From positions 1 to 64,000 of the forward strand of contig NZ_FNEA01000004.1 in the NCBI RefSeq assembly GCF_900100045.1: a stretch of DNA of 64,000 nucleotides. The letters are read 5' to 3'. Positions within the stretch are counted from its first letter, which is position 1; the number at the start of each line of letters is the position of its first letter. This stretch comes from Paracoccus denitrificans (GTDB taxonomy: Bacteria; Pseudomonadota; Alphaproteobacteria; Rhodobacterales; Rhodobacteraceae). Below the pieces are notes generated by a model. The model was given only the letters and a program-made list of their open reading frames with translations, searched no databases and was not told the DNA's origin. This document shows positions 62,321 through 64,000 of this stretch, piece by piece. Position numbers and translations under genes: made by a program.

Positions 62321-62902
62321 ATGATTTCACCTCGCATCATGTTCACGCGTCGATCCGCCCCCTATTGGGCCACGTTCCTTGTCATTGTCCTGGCGGCCCT
62401 CTGGCTGCTCTGGATCGGTCGCGAGCCGATCTGCACATGCGGCAGCGTCAAGCTGTGGCATGGCGAGACGATGAGTTCCGAGAGTTCGCAGCATATCGCG
62501 GACTGGTATACGCCCTCGCATGTCATCCATGGGCTGGTGTTCTATGCCGCGCTGTGGCTGGTCGCGCCCCGGCTGAGCTTCGGCTGGCGGCTGGCCATCG
62601 CCACGCTGGTCGAATCCGCATGGGAGATCGTCGAGAACTCGGACGCGATCATCGAGCGCTATCGTGCGGTGACCATCTCGCTGGATTACTATGGCGACAG
62701 CGTGCTGAATTCGGTCTCCGACATCCTGGCGATGGTGCTGGGCTTCGTGCTGGCCGCGCGGCTGCCGGTCTGGGCCTCGGTCGCCATCGTCATCGGGTTC
62801 GAGGCGCTGACGACCTGGCTGATCCGCGACGGGCTGGCGCTGAACGTGCTGATGCTGCTCTGGCCGCTGGAGGCGGTGCGCGGCTGGCAGGCGGCGTTGT
62901 GA
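62321..62902 (+). CDS. DUF2585/UPF0314 membrane protein
   Basis: A 193-residue protein with about five hydrophobic segments (for example ATFLVIVLAALWLLWIG and VFYAALWLVAP). The conserved family centre is CTCGSVKLWHGE, SSQHIADWYTPSHVIHG and ESAWEIVENSD. Its acidic and His residues within membrane surroundings resemble a metal or phosphate site. Confined largely to Alphaproteobacteria; function unknown. ATG 62321. Confidence 0.87.
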   Translation: MISPRIMFTRRSAPYWATFLVIVLAALWLLWIGREPICTCGSVKLWHGETMSSESSQHIADWYTPSHVIHGLVFYAALWLVAPRLSFGWRLAIATLVESAWEIVENSDAIIERYRAVTISLDYYGDSVLNSVSDILAMVLGFVLAARLPVWASVAIVIGFEALTTWLIRDGLALNVLMLLWPLEAVRGWQAAL

Positions 62903-62918
62903 AAAAGGCTGGGTGAAA

Positions 62919-62941
62919 AAGGCCGGGATCGCCCCGGCCTT
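62919..62941. terminator. Bidirectional terminator between DUF2585 gene and tyrS
   Basis: Arms 62919-62927 (aaggccggg) and 62933-62941 (cccggcctt) around ATCGC. An A run precedes it and a short T-rich stretch follows, so it can serve both convergent genes. Confidence 0.85.
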
Positions 62942-62946
62942 CCTGT

Positions 62947-64000
62947 TTATCCCAGTTGCACCATCCGGTGCTTCTTCTTGCCGACCGAGACCTTCAGCCC
63001 GTCGCCGATCAGCGCCGCATCGACGGCAAGCTGCGGATCGGACACGGCTTCGTTGTTCAGCCGCAGACCGCCCTCGGCGATCAGGCGCTTGGCCTCTTTC
63101 CCCGAGGCGGTGATGCCGGTTTGCGCCAGCAGCTGCACCACCGTCAGCCCCGAAGCCAGCGCATCGGCACTGAGGGTCACCACCTCCAGGTCGCCGCCGG
63201 CACCGCCCTGCTCGAAGACCTCGCGCGCGGTGGCCTCGGCCGACGCGGCGGCATCGGCGCCGTGCAGGAGCGTCGTCACCTCGTTGGCCAGGATGATCTT
63301 GGCCGCGTTGATCTCGGACCCCGAAAGCGCGCCGAGGCGGTCGCATTCCTCGACCGGCAACTCGGTGTAAAGCTTCAGGAACCGGCCGACATCGGCATCG
63401 GTGGTGTTGCGCCAGAACTGCCAGAACTCATAGGGCGACAGCATCGCGCCGTTCAGCCAGACCGCGCCGCCCGCCGACTTGCCCATCTTGCGCCCGTCCG
63501 AGGTGGTCAGCAGCGGCGAGGTCAGGCCCCAGATCTCGGCATCCAGCACCCGGCGGGTCAGGTCGATGCCGTTGACGATATTGCCCCATTGATCGCTGCC
63601 GCCCATCTGCAACCGGCAGCCATAGCGCCGGTAAAGCTCAAGGAAGTCATAGGCCTGCAGGATCATGTAGTTGAATTCGAGGAAGCTCAGCGACTGCTCG
63701 CGGTCCAGCCGCGACTTGACCGATTCAAAGGACAGCATCCGGTTGACGCTGAAATGCCGGCCGATGTCGCGCAGAAAATCCAGGTAGTTCAGGCTGTCCA
63801 GCCATTCGGCGTTGTTCAGCATCATCGCGCCCTGATCCCCGTAATCGAGGTAGCGGGCAAAGACCTGCTTCATGCCGGCGATGTTCTCGTCGATCTTGTC
63901 CGGGGTCAGCAGCGGGCGTTCCTCGGACCGGAAGCTGGGATCGCCGACCTTGGTGGTGCCGCCGCCCATCAGCGTGATCGGGCGGTTGCCGGTCTTCTGG
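62947..64000 (-). CDS. tyrS: Tyrosyl-tRNA synthetase, N-terminus cut by window edge
   Basis: Class I synthetase charging tRNA-Tyr. The visible part (about 351 codons, open to the right edge) covers the region after the HIGH motif: [14 protein letters not shown], then [25 protein letters not shown] with tyrosine-binding residues (here in the frame), and the KMSKS loop as [13 protein letters not shown]. The C-terminal S4 RNA-binding domain ends [17 protein letters not shown]. Convergent with the DUF2585 gene across a shared terminator. Confidence 0.96.
   Translation of the reverse strand, partial: QKTGNRPITLMGGGTTKVGDPSFRSEERPLLTPDKIDENIAGMKQVFARYLDYGDQGAMMLNNAEWLDSLNYLDFLRDIGRHFSVNRMLSFESVKSRLDREQSLSFLEFNYMILQAYDFLELYRRYGCRLQMGGSDQWGNIVNGIDLTRRVLDAEIWGLTSPLLTTSDGRKMGKSAGGAVWLNGAMLSPYEFWQFWRNTTDADVGRFLKLYTELPVEECDRLGALSGSEINAAKIILANEVTTLLHGADAAASAEATAREVFEQGGAGGDLEVVTLSADALASGLTVVQLLAQTGITASGKEAKRLIAEGGLRLNNEAVSDPQLAVDAALIGDGLKVSVGKKKHRMVQLG

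Overview
The window looks like chromosomal DNA of a Paracoccus (Alphaproteobacteria, Rhodobacterales). The evidence is the high-GC coding style, the gene content (UPF0262, DUF2948, DUF2585 and DUF2244 proteins, short HisG with HisZ, infC with a non-AUG start) and the cycA-ctaD pair. The cytochrome oxidase subunit I has the length and residue numbering I recall for the Paracoccus denitrificans crystal-structure isoform. The cytochrome c550 differs from the P. denitrificans protein at several positions I remember, so a close relative such as P. versutus or P. pantotrophus is equally likely. No database search was run.

Bases 1 to about 8.15 kb are an accessory island, visibly less GC-rich in places. 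It opens with a large serine recombinase (minus strand, running off the left edge), a small protein just upstream of it, and a dead IS110-type transposase fragment. Next comes a compact CBASS anti-phage locus: a CD-NTase flanked by two Cap15-like membrane beta-barrel effectors. A decayed stretch with an ATP-grasp fragment follows, then an AbiEi/AbiEii toxin-antitoxin pair. The right end carries a relic of a recombinase 3-prime end and a short palindrome that also occurs at base 1, so both borders of the element may be in view. From 8.25 to 8.9 kb lie an orphan HigA antitoxin and remnants of an excisionase-like antitoxin/PIN toxin pair, then tRNA-Thr(GGT).

From 9.4 kb onward the window is mostly housekeeping. 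Gene groups are murA with a DUF2948 gene; hisD, a UPF0262 gene and a low-molecular-weight phosphatase; and the Entner-Doudoroff and upper glucose genes edd (minus) and zwf-pgl-pgi (plus), which share one 14-bp palindromic operator. After these come a sorbosone dehydrogenase-like gene, infC (predicted AUA start), dut, a membrane-anchored MoeB/ThiF-like protein, an M3 peptidase, a methyltransferase, a hydroxyacid dehydrogenase and a dimethylglycine dehydrogenase-like enzyme. The respiratory and sulfur-carbon block is cycA, ctaD, lipB, metH, tRNA-Leu(GAG) and a MetY-like enzyme. The final third holds a very large Pro/Ala-rich membrane protein, a decayed Kef-type antiporter fragment, gatB, a cell-wall hydrolase, slyX, the hisS-hisZ-hisG operon, ftsY, class I fructose-bisphosphate aldolase, pgk, two tandem cyclophilins, two conserved-unknown genes and a partial tyrS at the right edge.

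Two themes tie the genes together. The left island concentrates phage-defence and toxin-antitoxin functions around mobility genes. The backbone combines carbon catabolism (edd, zwf, pgl, pgi, fba, pgk) with aerobic respiration (c550 and aa3 oxidase), amino-acid synthesis (his, met) and translation (infC, gatB, hisS, tyrS, two tRNAs). A short dispersed motif (GAGTATTTGG followed by a GAAC-type tail) recurs at gene ends.
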